The notes under the pieces were generated by a model. The model was not told the origin of the DNA and made no database searches. It was given only the letters and a program-made list of their open reading frames with translations. The position numbers were made by a program, and so were the translations under genes. A DNA stretch of 64,000 nucleotides from Blautia sp. MSJ-9. GTDB taxonomy: Bacteria > Bacillota > Clostridia > Lachnospirales > Lachnospiraceae. The stretch is from NCBI RefSeq assembly GCF_018919065.1, contig NZ_JAHLQG010000012.1, forward strand, positions 1-64,000, read 5' to 3'. This document shows positions 7,570 through 16,360 of the stretch, piece after piece (position 1 is the first letter of the stretch; each line of letters begins with the position of its first letter).

Positions 7570-9732
7570 TTTCGGGATATGTACTGTAACTATTGTACCT
7601 TCTCCAATTTTGCTCTTTATTTCAACAGATGCCCCGCACATTGCATACAATCGCTGTTTTACATTCTGTATTCCTACATGAATTTTTCCATCCTGCGGCA
7701 TTTGTTCAGGGTCAAAACCTATTCCATCATCAGCGACTTCTATCTCAAAGTAATCTTCCTTCTCCCTTGTAGATAAGGTCAGCGTACCACCATCTTCCTT
7801 CCCGCAGATTCCATGCTTCACTGCATTTTCTACCAGTGGCTGAATGGATAATGCAGGCACCAGAAATTCTGTAGCTTCAATATCATATCTGATATTGAGA
7901 TCCTCATCAAACCGCATCTTCTCAAGATTCAGGTAAGCTCTTACATGCTCCAGTTCCTCACTGAAAGAAACCGGTGTATTCCGCTTTACAGATTCCAGAA
8001 TATGTTTCAGATAGTCCAAGAAATCACTGATTGCTTCCTTCGCAAGTTCTACATCCTTATCACACAAATGATAAATCGTATTCAGGCAGTTATACATAAA
8101 ATGCGGCCGTATCTGGCTGATCATAATAGAGACTCGCATATTGGCAGCCTCCTGTTCTTTTCTTGCCAGATTCTTATTCTGTTCTGCCGTTGATGTCACG
8201 AACATAAGAATTGCCGAAATACTCAGCGCAATATCATTCAGCGAAATACCATAATAAAAAATCAATACGACAGCCGATGCAAACGGAAGAACAAGATACG
8301 ACAACATCGCTATAAAGATTCCTTTTTCAAGTTTCTTTCTATATTGAATAATCAGCGACAAATCCAATACCATTCCACACATCGGAATCAATAACGAAAT
8401 GATGTGTCCCGGAGCTCTGTGATAATAGTTTTCAGCATCAATATAATAATACAGATGAGTAAACTGCGATATAATCGTCATGACGCTCGCAAAAACTGTA
8501 ATAAAATAAACTGCCAAAATCCTTTTTCGAGGAACGGACTGAACAATTTTTTCGGGCTTTGATACGCTGCTTCCCTTTAAGTATTTTTTTGTCAGGTATT
8601 TTCTCCATTCTCCGATTTCCGGAAACAGATAACAGCAGACATATCCGTGAAAAAAGAACAAAAGAATGTCATTTAAAATAAAAGCACCAAAATTACTTAC
8701 TCTCACCATCACTGCTGCTGTCTTTCCTGCTGCACCACGATAGCCCCACGCAAAAGTATCACTGACCAGCAGCAGAGCACTGCCTGACAGAAAACATATC
8801 AGCCAGCGCCTTTTTTCTTTGTCAAAAGTGCTGCTTATAAACATACAATAAGCCGCAATCAGGCAAAAAATAGCCCCCCACAAAAGCAACGCAACATGAA
8901 TAGACTGTCTGTCAAACATTATCCTCTTAACCCCCCCCCACTTTCTTTTTGCCTGTCTGTCCTTACTCAGCTCCCCGTTCGTAAATTCAGCCCAGCTATA
9001 TTGCGCCATATACTCTCCCCGGTATTTATTGATGGCATAAAGTTTCCCCTGACACCAGTCAAAATAATCGCACTCTATTTTTTCAATACAAACTCTGGAT
9101 TTTCCTCTTGTATTCTCAACAATATCATCACATTTCAGCGTCTTCAATGTATCGGACATATCTTTTTTCATATTACTCAAATAACTGGCGTGCTGATCAT
9201 TCTGCCACAATGCAGCCATAATCTCCGCATTTGTACAATATGCCCCATTCCTGTCTACAAGATACGCAAACATCTCTTTTGTCTTATCATACTTAAATGT
9301 AACCGGATTTCCATCCACATATATCTCAAAATTTCCAAAAGTACGGACCATCACCCGTTTCCGTGAAGCCTGTACAACCGGGTACCTGAGATAATCCAAC
9401 TCTTTTCTGACCTTCTTCGTCGTGATTGGTTTCATCAGATATCCACTTACATGCATATCCAAAGCATCTTCCCTGTAATCCCCATATCCTGTCGCAAAAA
9501 TAATATTAACGGCAGGATTTATCAGCTTCATCTCCTTCGCAATCTCTACTCCACTCATATTTCGCAGCTGAACATCCAGAAACACAACATCACAGATATT
9601 TGATCTGTAAAATTCCAGTGCCTCTGATGCCTTGCGAAAACTATAAACTTCCGCTGAAGGCTCCGCTTCCCCTATCGCATGAACCAGACCCTCAAGCGCA
9701 ATTTTCTCATCATCCAACGCAAGTATTTTCAT
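7552..9732 (-). CDS. Response regulator and LytS-type histidine kinase read as one ORF
   Basis: 726-codon frame that looks like two genes joined. Residues 1-118 are a receiver domain (D7, D8, phospho-acceptor D53, K101). Residues 125-250 resemble the winged-helix DNA-binding part of SARP/OmpR-type regulators. From Met272 (8919-8917) begins a typical sensor kinase of 455 residues: about seven membrane helices, then a His-kinase core with RPHFMYN, LVENAVKHG and DDGIGFD boxes. The junction is a run of nine Gs just before Met272. Eight or ten Gs would end the regulator within a few codons. A GAGG ribosome site and the kinase ATG follow directly, and in the eight-G version the stop overlaps that ATG. 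The natural state is probably two coupled genes; sequencing error or slippage could explain the fusion. The input signal is unknown. Confidence 0.7.
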   Translation of the reverse strand: MKILALDDEKIALEGLVHAIGEAEPSAEVYSFRKASEALEFYRSNICDVVFLDVQLRNMSGVEIAKEMKLINPAVNIIFATGYGDYREDALDMHVSGYLMKPITTKKVRKELDYLRYPVVQASRKRVMVRTFGNFEIYVDGNPVTFKYDKTKEMFAYLVDRNGAYCTNAEIMAALWQNDQHASYLSNMKKDMSDTLKTLKCDDIVENTRGKSRVCIEKIECDYFDWCQGKLYAINKYRGEYMAQYSWAEFTNGELSKDRQAKRKWGGVKRIMFDRQSIHVALLLWGAIFCLIAAYCMFISSTFDKEKRRWLICFLSGSALLLVSDTFAWGYRGAAGKTAAVMVRVSNFGAFILNDILLFFFHGYVCCYLFPEIGEWRKYLTKKYLKGSSVSKPEKIVQSVPRKRILAVYFITVFASVMTIISQFTHLYYYIDAENYYHRAPGHIISLLIPMCGMVLDLSLIIQYRKKLEKGIFIAMLSYLVLPFASAVVLIFYYGISLNDIALSISAILMFVTSTAEQNKNLARKEQEAANMRVSIMISQIRPHFMYNCLNTIYHLCDKDVELAKEAISDFLDYLKHILESVKRNTPVSFSEELEHVRAYLNLEKMRFDEDLNIRYDIEATEFLVPALSIQPLVENAVKHGICGKEDGGTLTLSTREKEDYFEIEVADDGIGFDPEQMPQDGKIHVGIQNVKQRLYAMCGASVEIKSKIGEGTIVTVHIPKDQRLQ
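8931..8939 (-). other. G9 homopolymer at the regulator-kinase junction
   Basis: Nine consecutive Gs on the minus strand (Cs on plus) within codons 265-268 of the fused frame. Length 9 keeps regulator and kinase in one frame. Length 8 gives a stop whose TAA overlaps the kinase ATG (TAATG), and length 10 gives a stop right after the tract. It is the longest G/C homopolymer I noticed in the window. Confidence 0.75.
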
Positions 9733-9770
9733 TTCTTCTTATATGATAACCCCAAAGCCGTTATCACCAT
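9729..9770 (-). CDS. Possible 13-residue leader peptide ahead of the response regulator
   Basis: A strong ribosome site (AGAGGAGG) sits not in front of the regulator start but about 40 bases earlier. There it serves an ATG (9770-9768) opening a 13-codon frame, MVITALGLSYKKK, whose TGA overlaps the regulator ATG as ATGA. The regulator's own upstream sequence (AAGAAGAA) is a poor ribosome site. A TGATAAC/GTTATCA hairpin lies inside the small frame. Translational coupling through a leader peptide is plausible. Conservation was not tested. Confidence 0.3.
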   Translation of the reverse strand: MVITALGLSYKKK

Positions 9771-9847
9771 TTCCTCCTCTGCCATTCCCAATGTTGCACG
9801 AAACAATTACTCCGTTCCCGGTAATAAATGTCAAACTTCCATCAGAC

Positions 9848-10570
9848 TCAAAACTTCCTGTTCACATACTCCTTAATCGCATCCGCAGACCGATTCAACA
9901 CCAGCTCCTCCGGAAAATCCAGCTTCGTAAGCAATTTCCTTGCCAGATCAAACTCCCCGATCAGCAAATCAAAATGCGCATCACTGTCCATTACCACCGG
10001 AACCCGATACTTCTTACACAAATTCAACATCACTGTATCATTCTCCACCGCATTCTCACGATTACAATCCGGATCCAGCGAATGATTATTCAACTCCAGA
10101 ACCTTCCCATACTCCTTCGCACCCTGCACAAGCGCCTCATAATCAATCTCATATCTCCCATCATCCGGATGCCCGATAATATTCACATACGGATTCTTCA
10201 TCACATTCAGATACCCTTCCGTATTCTCCAACTTAGAAGCCGGCTTCATACAAGGAATATGCAGACTCGCAACCACCACATCCATCTTAGAAAGCGTCCG
10301 CTCCGACAAATCCACAGACCCCTGCGCATCCAGAATATTCACCTCAGATCCAAGCAGCAGCTCAATCCCATACATCTGTCTCGGCACAACCTTAAGATTA
10401 TCAAAATAATACTTATGACAAGTCCCCGGCATCATCGGTGCATGCTCCGTAATCCCAAGCACCTCAAGCCCCTTCTCAGAAGCCGCCTTAGCCATCTCCC
10501 TCAGCGAACAATACGCATGCCCGCTAGCCACCGTATGTGTATGCAAATCCAACACAGAATTATATCTCAT
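9848..10570 (-). CDS. PHP-domain phosphoesterase (YcdX-like)
   Basis: 240 residues with the PHP metal-site pattern: DLHTHTVASGHA near the N terminus, GITEHAP at about 40-46, a central IGHPDD, ELNNHSL and a late DSDAHFD. These His/Asp clusters bind the metal centre of the family, which hydrolyses phosphoesters; YcdX-type members are small stand-alone enzymes with poorly known substrates. The length fits. It has its own promoter and lies upstream of the regulator/kinase unit on the same strand with a 115-base gap, so read-through is possible. The opposite strand carries a long open frame (9743-10774) that I judge a shadow. Confidence 0.85.
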   Translation of the reverse strand: MRYNSVLDLHTHTVASGHAYCSLREMAKAASEKGLEVLGITEHAPMMPGTCHKYYFDNLKVVPRQMYGIELLLGSEVNILDAQGSVDLSERTLSKMDVVVASLHIPCMKPASKLENTEGYLNVMKNPYVNIIGHPDDGRYEIDYEALVQGAKEYGKVLELNNHSLDPDCNRENAVENDTVMLNLCKKYRVPVVMDSDAHFDLLIGEFDLARKLLTKLDFPEELVLNRSADAIKEYVNRKF

Positions 10571-10607
10571 AATACCTCTCTCCTCATTCGTACAAATATT
10601 TCACTTC

Positions 10608-10637
10608 ATTATACGTCCATCCCCTTACATTCCACAA
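10608..10637 (-). promoter_or_regulatory. Promoter of the PHP-domain gene
   Basis: On the minus strand TTGTGG (10637-10632) and TATAAT (10613-10608) are separated by 18 bases, followed by a purine-rich ribosome site and the ATG at 10570. Confidence 0.6.
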
Positions 10638-10661
10638 GTAAATTTTATTTTACATCCAACA

Positions 10662-10937
10662 CCCCGCAAGGATTTTGCATAAAATGCAAAATCCTGAGAC
10701 ATACCGCCCCTTTCCACTGCCAACAACCAGCGCAGAAAAATAGTTTATTTCGTGTGCATTTGCAGGATACTTAGATATTCTTAGGTATCAAAAATCCGCG
10801 TTATGAGAAGAAAAGTCCTCTGTCTGAGCGCCAGCGAGTAATCCAGACTTTTCTTCTCATGCTTTTAGCGGATTTTCGATACCTTAGAATATCTTAGTAT
10901 CCGAAACCGCACACGAAATAAACTATTTTTCTGCGCG
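10662..10937. repeat. Long palindromic intergenic repeat, copy A
   Basis: A 276-nt element nearly identical to one at 31452-31725. It opens with a small hairpin (GGATTTTGCAT / ATGCAAAATCC) and continues as an imperfect palindrome spanning 10730-10936, with arms of about 85 bases around a 30-base centre (TCTGAGCGCCAGCGAGTAAT). Differences between the copies fall in paired positions: A10747/T10919 here is C/G in the other copy, and A10737/T10929 is C/G. This implies selection on, or inheritance of, a folded form. It lies just past the mmsB terminator. No ORF or transposase is inside. It could be a MITE-like or REP-like element, or a structured RNA. Confidence 0.85.
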
Positions 10938-10953
10938 TCCCTCCCACCAGACG

Positions 10954-10987
10954 AAAAAAAACAGAGCCCGCAATCCCGCGAGCCCTG
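10954..10987 (-). terminator. Terminator of the sugar ABC transporter operon
   Basis: On the minus strand CAGGGCTCGC (10987-10978) pairs with GCGGGCTCTG (10971-10962), partly through G-T pairs, and is followed by eight Ts. It lies about 35 bases after the mmsB stop. Confidence 0.75.
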
Positions 10988-11021
10988 CAATTTTTTTCTC
11001 CAAAGAGGAATAATTCACATA

Positions 11022-12194
11022 TTATTTTACGATAAAGGATTTTCTCTTACTTACAACATCAAAGATAACCGCTGCCAGCAGAACCAATCCTTTAACAACC
11101 TTCTGAATATTCTGGTCAATACCCATAATACTCATACCTAAGTTCAAAACACCCATCAAAAGAGCACCAATAATAACACCCGGAACAGTACCAGTTCCAC
11201 CATAAGCAGAAGCACCACCAATGAAACAGGAACCAATCGCATCCATCTCGAAGTTCGTACCAGCCTGAGGGTTAGCAGAATTCAGACGAGCCATAGTAAC
11301 CATACCTGCGATAGCAGCCAGAAGACCCATATTCAGGTAAGCCAGGAAATAAACCTTATTAGTATTGATACCAGAAAGCTTAGTAGCCTTCTCATTACCA
11401 CCAACTGCATAGAAATAACGACCTGTAGTTGTCTTAGAAGCAATATATGTATAGATTGCAATGATAACTGCTACCCAGATCAGAGAATTCGGAATACCTT
11501 TGTACTGAGCCAGACGGAACATAAATGCAAGGATAACTGCACAGATCAGAACCATCTTGATTGCTGTACCGCCAAAAGCCTCTACACTGTAGCCTTTCTT
11601 TGCACGATCTGCACGATTCTTAAGAACAAGTAAAACATATACAACACATACAATAACACCAACTACGAAACAAAGAACATTAAATCCTTCTTTTCCAAAC
11701 GGATCAGGAATATAATTGTTGAACAGTGCCAGATAAGAATCAGGCATTGGTGCCAGTGTCTGTCCCTGAAGAACTACGTTTGAAAGACCACGGAAAGCAA
11801 GCATACCTGCCAGAGTTACGATAAACGGAGGGATTCGAACATAAGCAATCCAGAATCCCTGCCAAGCGCCGATTGCAATACCTGTAATCAGCATAACCAA
11901 CATTGTAAGATATGGATTCATATTATTGAGAACCATCATCTTACCACCAACTGCTGCAACGAAACATACAACAGAACCAACAGAAAGGTCGATGTTACCA
12001 CCTGTTAAAATACAGAACAACATACCAGTTGCAAGGATAAATACATAAGCATTCTGTGCTACAAGGTTGTTAACGTTCTGTGGAAGAAGCATAACACCTT
12101 TGGTGTTTGCCGTAAACATGATGACTACCAAAACCAGTACGATCACCATGGTATATTTCTTTAATACCTCTGAAAAACTAAGCTTTTTCTCCAT
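11022..12194 (-). CDS. mmsB: Multiple-monosaccharide ABC transporter permease
   Basis: 390-residue integral membrane protein of the BPD_transp_2 (ribose/xylose/AraH) class with about ten hydrophobic segments. Family marks are GGNIDLSVGSV early and the late GTGTVPGVIIGALLMGVLNLGM run. It forms the sugar channel with two copies of itself and the MmsA ATPase, and takes sugar from the binding protein upstream. The stop lies ahead of a good intrinsic terminator, so it ends the operon. The gap to mmsA is 5 bases. The ribosome site is AGGAG, 10 bases before the ATG. The name follows the close MmsAB/ChvE-type family; xylose- or galactose-type substrates are equally possible. Confidence 0.85.
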   Translation of the reverse strand: MEKKLSFSEVLKKYTMVIVLVLVVIMFTANTKGVMLLPQNVNNLVAQNAYVFILATGMLFCILTGGNIDLSVGSVVCFVAAVGGKMMVLNNMNPYLTMLVMLITGIAIGAWQGFWIAYVRIPPFIVTLAGMLAFRGLSNVVLQGQTLAPMPDSYLALFNNYIPDPFGKEGFNVLCFVVGVIVCVVYVLLVLKNRADRAKKGYSVEAFGGTAIKMVLICAVILAFMFRLAQYKGIPNSLIWVAVIIAIYTYIASKTTTGRYFYAVGGNEKATKLSGINTNKVYFLAYLNMGLLAAIAGMVTMARLNSANPQAGTNFEMDAIGSCFIGGASAYGGTGTVPGVIIGALLMGVLNLGMSIMGIDQNIQKVVKGLVLLAAVIFDVVSKRKSFIVK

Positions 12195-12199
12195 CTTCT

Positions 12200-13738
12200 T
12201 TACGCTCCTTTTCCTGATTTTACGATCTTGGACATGATCAGCTCGGAGGTTGCCTCTTCTTTGCTGACTTCACCGACGAACTTGCCCTCATTCATGATAT
12301 AGATTCTGTCTGACATTCCAAGAACTTCCGGAAGTTCAGAAGAAATCATGATAACAGATTTTCCTGCTGCTACCAGATCGTTAATAATACAGTAAATTTC
12401 GTATTTCGCACCTACGTCGATACCACGGGTAGGCTCATCCAGAATCAGAATATCCGGTTCTGCAAACATCCACTTCGCAAGAAGGACTTTCTGCTGGTTT
12501 CCACCACTTAAGTTACCTACATTCTGCTCTACAGACGGACATTTTGTTTTCAGTTTCTTTCTGTATTCCTCAGCTATCGCATACTCTTTATCTGCGTCGA
12601 TAACCTGTCCATTGCTGATTCCCTTCATATTTGCAAGGGATGTATTCATTTTGATGGATTTGGAAAGGATCAGTCCGTTTCCTTTTCTGTCCTCTGTAAC
12701 ATAAGCAAGTTTATTATCAATTGCTTCCTGTACAGTATCCAGTTTCACTTCTTTTCCGTTGATAAACACCTGACCGGAAATTTTGGTTCCGTAGCTCTTT
12801 CCGAAGATACTCATCGCAAGCTCTGTACGTCCTGCACCCATCAGTCCGGAAATACCTACTACTTCTCCTTTATGAATCTTAAATGATACATTATCTACCA
12901 CTTTTCGCTCTGAGTACAGTGGATGGTAAACAGTCCAGTTCTTTACTTCCATGGAAACGTCTCCTATCTTTACGTCAGGACGTCTCGGGAAACGGTCTGT
13001 CATCTCACGGCCAACCATACCCTGAATGATACGCTGCTCTGAGAAGTCATCTTTCTTCTTATCCAGAGTCTCAATCGTAGAACCGTCACGGATAACGGTA
13101 ATCTTATCTGCAACGTATGAAATTTCATTTAATTTGTGAGAAATGATGATAGATGTCATTCCCTGTTTCTTAAATTTCAGCAACAGATCCAGCAGTGCCT
13201 TGGAGTCATCCTCATTTAAGGAGGCTGTCGGTTCATCCAGAATCAGAAGTTTGGCATTCTTTGCCAGCGCCTTTGCAATCTCTACCAGCTGCTGCTTACC
13301 TACACCAATATCCTTGATCAAAGTTCTGGAGGACTCCTCCAGTCCTACTATTTTTAAATATTTATCTGCTTCTCCATAAGTCTCGTTCCAGTTGATGGAG
13401 AATGATTTTCCTCTTTCATTGCCCAGGTACATGTTCTCACCAATTGTCATATACGGGATCAGCGCCAGTTCCTGGTGAATGATTACGATTCCTTTTTCTT
13501 CGCTGTCTTTAATCGTGTTAAATTTACAGATCTCACCATTATAGATAATATTGCCTTCATAAGTTCCATACGGATAAATACCACTTAATACATTCATCAG
13601 TGTAGATTTTCCGGCTCCATTTTCACCTACCAGCGCATGGATCTCGCCTTCTTCTACCTGAAGATTTACGTTGTCCAGTGCTTTTACACCTGGGAAAGTT
13701 TTGGTGATATTTTTCATTTCCAAAAGTATCTTAGCCAA
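12200..13738 (-). CDS. mmsA: Multiple-monosaccharide ABC transporter ATPase
   Basis: 512 residues with two ABC cassettes in tandem, as in RbsA/MglA/XylG. The first has Walker [11 protein letters not shown], signature-like [10 protein letters not shown] and Walker [11 protein letters not shown]. The second has a degenerate Walker A ([12 protein letters not shown]), signature LSGGNQQKV and Walker [11 protein letters not shown], the usual asymmetry of sugar-import ATPases. The start is a TTG at 13738-13736 preceded by GGGAGGG; no better ATG is near. It lies 5 bases before mmsB and about 160 bases after the binding-protein gene, from which it is separated by two hairpins. Confidence 0.88.
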   Translation of the reverse strand: MAKILLEMKNITKTFPGVKALDNVNLQVEEGEIHALVGENGAGKSTLMNVLSGIYPYGTYEGNIIYNGEICKFNTIKDSEEKGIVIIHQELALIPYMTIGENMYLGNERGKSFSINWNETYGEADKYLKIVGLEESSRTLIKDIGVGKQQLVEIAKALAKNAKLLILDEPTASLNEDDSKALLDLLLKFKKQGMTSIIISHKLNEISYVADKITVIRDGSTIETLDKKKDDFSEQRIIQGMVGREMTDRFPRRPDVKIGDVSMEVKNWTVYHPLYSERKVVDNVSFKIHKGEVVGISGLMGAGRTELAMSIFGKSYGTKISGQVFINGKEVKLDTVQEAIDNKLAYVTEDRKGNGLILSKSIKMNTSLANMKGISNGQVIDADKEYAIAEEYRKKLKTKCPSVEQNVGNLSGGNQQKVLLAKWMFAEPDILILDEPTRGIDVGAKYEIYCIINDLVAAGKSVIMISSELPEVLGMSDRIYIMNEGKFVGEVSKEEATSELIMSKIVKSGKGA

Positions 13739-13792
13739 CTTCTATTTCCCTCCCTTTTTTATAAAAGAATCCTGCCTGCGGCGGGTTAACTT

Positions 13793-13882
13793 AGAGCGTG
13801 TTTGAAAAATACTTTCTGCATTGCAGAAATGATTTTTCAAACACACTCTGGTAAATACAGGCGGGAATTATCCCCGCCTGTA
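13793..13882. other. Two hairpins between binding protein and mmsA
   Basis: The first, at 13855-13882, pairs TACAGGCGGG with CCCGCCTGTA just after the binding-protein stop. It has no long T run, so it may only pause RNA polymerase or protect the 3' end of the binding-protein message. The second, at 13793-13849, is a 57-base palindrome built from AGAGCGTGTTTGAAAAAT and its near-complement around a TTTCTGCA/TGCAGAAA core. Together they explain a likely excess of binding protein over ATPase. Confidence 0.65.
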
Positions 13883-13899
13883 ATATAAAATACTTTTTA

Positions 13900-14967
13900 T
13901 TACTGGATCTGATCTTCTGTGTAGTATCCGGAGTCGATCAGCATTTCTTTGTAGTTGTCAACAGTAACAACAACCGGGTCGCAAAGGTATGTTGGGATAA
14001 CGCCTGTGCCGTTGTCATAGGATTCTGTATCGTTAACTTCCGGTTCTTCACCTTTCATGATAGCGTCAACCATATCAACTACTGCAGATGCAAGAGCACG
14101 TGTATCTTTGAATACTGACATAGCCTGTTTTCCAGCTACAAGGTTTTTAACGTTTGGTGTATCACAGTCCTGACCGGTGATGATCGGATATTCTCCAGTG
14201 TAGGAAGCTGCAAGTGCATTTTCTACACCAAGTGCTGTAGAGTCGTTGGAGCAGAGAACTGCGTCAAGGTTTGTTCCGTCTGAGTAGTTACCAGCAATGA
14301 TTGTATCCATTCTGTCCTGAGCTTTTGCACTGTCCCAGTTAGCAGTTGCAACCTGCTCGAACTCTGTCTGACCGGATTTAACTACCAGTTTGCCTTCATC
14401 GATGTATTTCTGAAGTACATCCATTGCTCCGCCGAAGAAGAAGTTACAGTTGTTATCACCAGGATCACCTGTGAATAATTCGATATTGAATGGTCCGTCC
14501 TGATTGTCAAGATCAAGTGCATCTACTAAGTATTCGCCCTGTTTCTGACCTACTTTGTAGTTATCAAATGTTGCATAGTAGGAAACTGCGTCTGAGTTCA
14601 TAAGCAGACGGTCATAGGAGATAACCGGAATTCCTGCTTCTTTTGCCTGTTTCAGTGGCTCGCCAAGGCTGCTTCCGTCGATAGATGCTACAACCAGAAG
14701 GTCACATCCGTTTGCTACCTGGTTCTCAAGCTGTGAAACCTGTGTGCTTACATCGTTGGATGCATACTGAAGGTCTACTTCGTAGCCAGCTGCTTCCAGC
14801 TCTTTCTTCATGTTCTCGCCATCCTGATTCCATCTCTGAAGGTCCTTGGTAGGCATTGTAACACCGATCAGTTTCTTGTCATCCGCTTTAACAGCTACAC
14901 CCGGGATGACTACCATTCCAGCTACCATTGATGCGCAAAGGATTGCAGATACCAGTTTCTTTTTCAT
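13900..14967 (-). CDS. Sugar-binding protein of the ABC transporter (ChvE-like)
   Basis: 355 residues from the chosen ATG at 14967, which has a well-spaced GGAGG; the longer frame from 15003 has no ribosome site. A signal peptide with a hydrophobic core (LVSAILCASMVAGMVV) ends at about VKA/DDK with no lipobox, which is unusual for a Gram-positive transporter protein. It may be held by other means or released. The mature part is a type-1 periplasmic-binding fold: LIGVTMPTKDLQRW, PVISYDRLL and ITGQDCDTPNV are close to ChvE/XylF proteins. It is the first gene of the binding-protein/mmsA/mmsB operon, directly downstream of the YesM/YesN sensor cluster that probably controls it. Confidence 0.87.
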   Translation of the reverse strand: MKKKLVSAILCASMVAGMVVIPGVAVKADDKKLIGVTMPTKDLQRWNQDGENMKKELEAAGYEVDLQYASNDVSTQVSQLENQVANGCDLLVVASIDGSSLGEPLKQAKEAGIPVISYDRLLMNSDAVSYYATFDNYKVGQKQGEYLVDALDLDNQDGPFNIELFTGDPGDNNCNFFFGGAMDVLQKYIDEGKLVVKSGQTEFEQVATANWDSAKAQDRMDTIIAGNYSDGTNLDAVLCSNDSTALGVENALAASYTGEYPIITGQDCDTPNVKNLVAGKQAMSVFKDTRALASAVVDMVDAIMKGEEPEVNDTESYDNGTGVIPTYLCDPVVVTVDNYKEMLIDSGYYTEDQIQ

Positions 14968-15074
14968 TGTAAAAACCTCCGTTTCTTTTTTTACGTTTCT
15001 CACGTTTTCTTGATGATGTTACTATAGCACACGGAAGTCTGGACTTGGTTGGCAAGAAACAAGACATTTTAAGA

Positions 15075-15110
15075 AAAATAAAAATGCCCTGCATAGAACA
15101 GGACATTTTT
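15075..15110 (-). terminator. Terminator of the sensor cluster
   Basis: On the minus strand AAAATGTCCTG pairs with CAGGGCATTTTT around a 7-base loop, followed by a T-rich run. It separates the lipoprotein/sensor operon from the transporter operon. Confidence 0.7.
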
Positions 15111-15140
15111 GTTACAAAAAAGTGCTAGAAGGAAGTAGCT

Positions 15141-15212
15141 GATTTACGCAGTAAATCCGCGGATTCCGAATGTTTGCAGAATTGCGGGAGCTGCCTAGCA
15201 GCGGAGCAATTC
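15141..15212. repeat. Composite palindromic intergenic element
   Basis: Two adjacent perfect inverted repeats: GATTTAC/GTAAATC (15141-15157) and a nested pair GAATTGC...GCTGC-cta-GCAGC...GCAATTC (15179-15212). No U tract follows on either strand, so they do not look like terminators. They sit between the lipoprotein gene and its terminator. The style resembles REP/MITE-type intergenic elements. Confidence 0.5.
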
Positions 15213-15238
15213 GTCAGTATCGTAACTCCCCCAAAACC

Positions 15239-16360
15239 TCAGCTATAATCCGCATTCAGATAAACTTCGTCTCTTCGGTGAAAACCACCGTCAATGATTA
15301 CTTTGTCTATATTCTCTTTTGTCACCGCAATTGGTTCAAGGATTCTGGACGATACATCATAAGTTCCGTCGTTTACAGTCTCTGTCACGCCTTCCAGCTC
15401 GGAAGGGTCTTTGCCGCTTCCGATCTCCACCGCATATTTCGCAGCTTCTCTTGCAAGATCTTCGATTGGCTTAAATGCAGTCATGTACTGCGTTCCCTCT
15501 ACGATTCTCTGGCAGGCAGCCAGATCTCCATCCTGTCCCACGACAATTACATCTCCCGCCATCTGGTTCTCTGCAAGCACCTCCACGACCTGACTGGCAA
15601 TATCATCATTTCCACACATGATGCCTTTGACATGCGGATATTTCTCCAGTGCTTCTTCCATATATCCTTCCGCCAGTTCTGCCATCCATCCTTCACAGTT
15701 TGCTTCATAAACAACATTAAGATCTGAATTCTTCAACACGTCATCAAAACCATTCTTGAGCATGTGGACATTATTGTCCGTGGAAGATCCCTGGATCATA
15801 AAAATATCTCCACCCTGAGGAATCGCATCGATCAATGCCTGTGCCATAATTTCGCCTACCTTGCGGTTATCAAAGGATATATAAAGATTCGTATTCGAGT
15901 TGTTAATCATTCTGTCATAAGAAATAACAGGGATTCCTGCATTCTGGGCTTTCTGTATCACGTCTGAAAGAGCGCCACAGTCCCTGGCAATCACCACGAT
16001 CACATCCACCTGTTTGCTGATAAAATATTCAATCTGGCTGATCTGTTCTTTAGCATCTGCCCCTGCATCCTGCACATTTACGTCCGCACCCATTTCTCTG
16101 GCAGTCGCCACAAAAACGTCTCTGTCGCGGATCCATCTTTCGATGACAAAAGAATCCACTGTAAGTCCGATCTGTATCTTATCGTCTTCTTTCTTAGCAG
16201 ACGCTGTCTTTTCCTGTTCACTTTGTGTTTCCTCTGTAGAAGAACCACATCCGCCTAGAATCAATGCTCCTATACCAATCAGTAGTGCCCCCAAAAATAT
16301 CCTCTTTACAGCACCCTTCTTTTCTGATTTTTTCTTCTTATCTGTTATATGTCCCTTCAT
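15239..16360 (-). CDS. Sugar-binding lipoprotein linked to the YesM/YesN sensor
   Basis: 373 residues. The N terminus is basic, then hydrophobic, ending in the lipobox LILGGC, so the protein should be lipid-anchored after processing by Lgt (encoded at 53.8 kb). The mature part is a type-1 periplasmic-binding fold similar to XylF/ChvE, with PVISYDRMI, GNDDIASQVVEV and VVGQDGDLAACQ. Its ATG overlaps the regulator stop (TGATG), so it is translated with the two-component system rather than with the transporter that follows the terminator. It could present sugar to the sensor or serve as a second receptor for the transporter. Confidence 0.85.
   Translation of the reverse strand: MKGHITDKKKKSEKKGAVKRIFLGALLIGIGALILGGCGSSTEETQSEQEKTASAKKEDDKIQIGLTVDSFVIERWIRDRDVFVATAREMGADVNVQDAGADAKEQISQIEYFISKQVDVIVVIARDCGALSDVIQKAQNAGIPVISYDRMINNSNTNLYISFDNRKVGEIMAQALIDAIPQGGDIFMIQGSSTDNNVHMLKNGFDDVLKNSDLNVVYEANCEGWMAELAEGYMEEALEKYPHVKGIMCGNDDIASQVVEVLAENQMAGDVIVVGQDGDLAACQRIVEGTQYMTAFKPIEDLAREAAKYAVEIGSGKDPSELEGVTETVNDGTYDVSSRILEPIAVTKENIDKVIIDGGFHRRDEVYLNADYS

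Noticed and set aside
7552..9732. True hybrid sensor-regulator protein
   Set aside because: The order receiver-winged helix-membrane kinase is not a usual hybrid; a G homopolymer and a kinase start with its own ribosome site at the joint favour two genes.
9768..9860. Gly/Asn-rich frame between PHP and regulator genes (reads GNGVIVSC...GRGGNGDNGFG)
   Set aside because: No start codon with a ribosome site in that frame; probably chance composition.
9743..10774. 343-codon open frame on the plus strand opposite the PHP gene
   Set aside because: It is low in complexity (His/Ile/Arg/Pro-rich), has no ribosome site or known motif, and is fully antisense to a clear enzyme gene whose codon pattern explains it.
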